Translations under genes and position numbers: made by a program
In this document: piece after piece, positions 16,811-18,564 of the stretch
Layout: each line of letters begins with the position of its first letter
Numbering within the stretch: position 1 is the first letter of the stretch
DNA from: Campylobacterota bacterium
GTDB taxonomy: Bacteria; Campylobacterota; Campylobacteria; Campylobacterales; Sulfurospirillaceae
Direction: 5' to 3'
DNA: 18,564 bases
Assembly (NCBI GenBank): GCA_009930355.1
Contig: RZYK01000020.1
Coordinates: 1 to 18,564, forward strand
The notes under the pieces: generated by a model
Database searches by the model: none
The model's input: only the letters and a program-made list of their open reading frames with translations
Told to the model about the DNA's origin: nothing

Positions 16811-17528
16811 AGAGTTTTTCTTTTAATTCATCTTTGTTTGTAATTTTTAGACTATAGTCCCCAACAAAACTAATCATCTCTCTAGTCACTGGTAAACTCC
16901 TATCATTATTGAAAGAAATAGGTATGAGTTCATTGTAAAAAGCCACTGGTTTGCTGATAATAAATTTCACCATATTTTTGTCAAAAGAAGTATAAAGGTT
17001 ATCATTTAGCTCTTTTGCTAATTCAACAGCAAACAAATCATTCTCATCCATATCTATTCGTGCAAAAAGCTGTTGCATCCCTAAATTTGGATTATAGACA
17101 AAAACTTTTTTTAATAGCCTTTCAAATAGTTCTTCTCTAATTGATTGATTATCTATTAACAAAAAAACTTCCCACTCAATATCTTTGATAAATTCATACC
17201 GAGTCGGACTTCGCTGTCCTCGATCGGGAGAAGGATGGCTGATGGGATTTTCATTACATGTAAACTTACCATTTTTACCTTGCATGAGATTGATTCCAAC
17301 AGTTTCTTTTTTTATCTTTGAAGTCAGTAGCCTTACTGCATAGCCAAATGTATTAAAAGGAAGATTTTTTATATAATCTTCCTTACTCCATCCCATAATA
17401 GCCCCAATCAAGCCCAAAATAGCAGTTTTTGGCGGTATGACAAAAGATTGAGGCTGATTATTTGCAAACGGTTTTTTAAACAGTGCATAATCTCCACTGA
17501 GCTTAAATTTAATTACTTTATTTTCCAT
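16773..17528 (-). CDS. cas5: CRISPR Cascade subunit Cas5 (type I-B)
   Basis: A 251-residue RAMP protein. The N terminus KFKLSGDYALFKKPF followed by PPKTAILGLIGAIMGW (about 32-47) is the Cas5 signature, with the glycine-rich turn after the first helix. SPTRYEF (about 107-113) is the second conserved block, and SLPVTREMISF lies near the C terminus. Cas5 caps the crRNA 5' handle at the foot of Cascade and contacts Cas8. ATG 17528 directly follows the cas7 stop TAA with no gap. The gene is AT-rich except for a 48-bp stretch at 17199-17246 that is about 62% GC and encodes residues about 95-110 (ISHPSPDRGQRSPTR). Confidence 0.93.
   Translation of the reverse strand: MENKVIKFKLSGDYALFKKPFANNQPQSFVIPPKTAILGLIGAIMGWSKEDYIKNLPFNTFGYAVRLLTSKIKKETVGINLMQGKNGKFTCNENPISHPSPDRGQRSPTRYEFIKDIEWEVFLLIDNQSIREELFERLLKKVFVYNPNLGMQQLFARIDMDENDLFAVELAKELNDNLYTSFDKNMVKFIISKPVAFYNELIPISFNNDRSLPVTREMISFVGDYSLKITNKDELKEKLYADNDGLLYQFI
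17254..17263. repeat. TTACATGTAA copy inside cas5
   Basis: Fifth copy of the palindrome, in a different codon phase from those in cas1 (encoding FTCN), so codon or peptide choice does not explain its recurrence. Confidence 0.6.
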
Positions 17529-18461
17529 TTATAGCTCTTTAACTTCTTTGCCTTTAATCGCAAAATATTTAACTTTTGATTTTAATTCTTCTTTGACTAG
17601 CAAAAAGCCTTTTGAAAATGAAAATTCATCAATATAGATTTTAACTGTATTGATAAGCTTTTCAGAACGATTTAAAAAATCAATCAATTTTGTAAAATCC
17701 AAATCACTTTTAATATCATCAAATTGTCGATATTTGAATTTTTTTTCACCAGTTAGTCTAATGGAATACTCAATATCAGGGATTTTGTAATAGTCGTCAT
17801 TGTATTCTATTTCAATCAAAAGTCTTGATTGCTGACCTGTTTTAGAACGAGTATTTTTAAGATTAATCTCATTCCAAAGGGCAATTTTCATCTTGTCTAA
17901 ATCAGTATTTTTTACTAAATTTTCTTTAGCAGTTGTTGGATTAAAATATCCGATACAACTAAAAAGCCCATACGGTAAGAAACTAAAAGTCGCAATTGAA
18001 CCTTGCTCATTACCATCTTTACTCACCATGATAGAAGTATTTTGAGTGGTTGGCAAATAAACCTTATTGATCGTTCGATTAAAAAGTTTAAATTGTACTG
18101 CACCTGTAGCTTGTGTATTGTATTCCTCTTTTTTTTGTTTATTCCCTGCAACGACGGTGCCAAACAACCTTACATCAATACACTTTTTCTTTAAATCTTC
18201 TAAATTATTTACATCATCAGATTTAGGAGAGACCTCAGATGCTCTAGTTCCAGTTGTTTTTTTGCCAACCTTATCAGAATAAAATATTTCTTCATCATCA
18301 TAACTATCATCAATAAAATCTCTGATGTACCGTTTGAGCCTTACATCAGAAACCAAAGCTTGTTGAGTATCTTCATCGTATCGTTGCTCACCAGTAAATG
18401 GGTCACCATTGGGAATACAATCTTTTGCATCATACAAAAACAAAAACTCTCTCTTATTCAT
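17529..18461 (-). CDS. cas7: CRISPR Cascade backbone subunit Cas7 (Csh2-like, type I-B)
   Basis: A 310-residue RAMP protein, usual length for Csh2. The N terminus is diagnostic: EFLFLYDAKD (5-14), PNGDP (17-21), an acidic turn, then SDVRLKRYIRDF (38-49), matching the Csh2 pattern of a beta strand, NGDP and TDVRLKRYIRD. KFKYRQFDD and FSFSKG near the end also fit. Several copies polymerise along the crRNA spacer to make the Cascade backbone. TAGGAGGAG lies just before ATG 18461, the strongest ribosome site in the operon, as expected for the most abundant subunit. In this family the second conserved position is usually Asn before PNGDP; here it is Ile16. The gene is AT-rich, like cas5 and cas3. 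Confidence 0.95.
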   Translation of the reverse strand: MNKREFLFLYDAKDCIPNGDPFTGEQRYDEDTQQALVSDVRLKRYIRDFIDDSYDDEEIFYSDKVGKKTTGTRASEVSPKSDDVNNLEDLKKKCIDVRLFGTVVAGNKQKKEEYNTQATGAVQFKLFNRTINKVYLPTTQNTSIMVSKDGNEQGSIATFSFLPYGLFSCIGYFNPTTAKENLVKNTDLDKMKIALWNEINLKNTRSKTGQQSRLLIEIEYNDDYYKIPDIEYSIRLTGEKKFKYRQFDDIKSDLDFTKLIDFLNRSEKLINTVKIYIDEFSFSKGFLLVKEELKSKVKYFAIKGKEVKEL

Positions 18462-18496
18462 TTTCTTCTCCTCCTATAATATAAAAACCAAATCAA

Positions 18497-18564
18497 TCAC
18501 CCAAAAGGGATAGATTTGGAATGGGTTTGTGTGATAGTATAAAGACGGTTGATGTAGTCGCTTT
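18497..18564 (-). CDS. Probable 3' end of the upstream cas gene (cas8b expected)
   Basis: On the minus strand one frame runs in from the window edge and ends at TGA 18497-18499, 35 nt before the cas7 start. It reads DYINRLYTITQTHSKSIPFG, a polar tail that looks like protein. In type I-B operons the gene before cas7 is usually cas8b/csh1, so that is the expectation. The piece is too short to identify, and the other two frames are also open for most of this stretch, so the frame choice is a judgement. Confidence 0.4.
   Translation of the reverse strand, partial: SDYINRLYTITQTHSKSIPFG

Overview
The window looks like a chromosomal piece of a Campylobacterota (epsilonproteobacterial) genome. A Sulfurospirillum- or Arcobacter-like host is my best guess. 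The grounds are an AT-rich genome of roughly 40% GC in the housekeeping genes, a RibBA protein whose GTP cyclohydrolase II half is degenerate (as described for Helicobacter-type relatives), and the general gene style. The species is inference; nothing here proves it.

Left flank (1-3258): three genes read leftward on the minus strand: ribBA, a KefB/KefC-like CPA2 cation/proton antiporter, and the start of a DnaQ-like 3'-5' exonuclease that runs off the left edge. A near-consensus sigma-70 promoter points the other way and drives tRNA-Gln(TTG) and initiator tRNA-fMet(CAT).

CRISPR array (3365-12353): I counted by hand 138 copies of a 30-nt repeat and 137 spacers of 34-40 nt, and saw no variant repeat. 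The reverse complement of the repeat folds into a small ACAA-GAG-TTGT hairpin followed at once by the 8-nt handle ATTTAAAC. The array is therefore read on the minus strand, from a 165-nt leader at 12354-12518 that lies next to cas2. The oldest spacers are at the left, about 105 nt from the tRNA genes.

Cas operon (12519-18564, minus strand): in order of transcription, the last codons of an unseen gene (cas8b is expected), cas7 (Csh2-like), cas5, cas3 (HD nuclease plus DExH helicase in one chain), cas4, cas1 and cas2. This is a type I-B layout. Cas1-Cas2 with Cas4 would insert new spacers at the leader end. An off-window Cas6 should cut the transcript at the hairpin. Cas7, Cas5 and Cas8b would form Cascade, and Cas3 would destroy the target. 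Cas7, cas5 and cas3 are far more AT-rich (sampled lines 23-28% GC) than cas4 and cas1 (42-45%), with the break at the cas3/cas4 junction; this suggests two modules of different origin.

The main observations are inside the array. Spacers 5165-5200 and 12092-12127 cover the same 36-bp site on opposite strands and differ at seven positions, all synonymous in one frame. A second pair (9929-9962 and 11961-11995) shows the same pattern over 24 bp. There are also exact and 1-nt-offset duplicate spacers, a spacer ending in a copy of the repeat handle, and spacers whose translations look like phage terminase and collagen-like tail fibre. The leader ends in an interrupted 14-bp inverted repeat touching the first repeat. 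The palindrome TTACATGTAA occurs five times in the window, more than base composition predicts.
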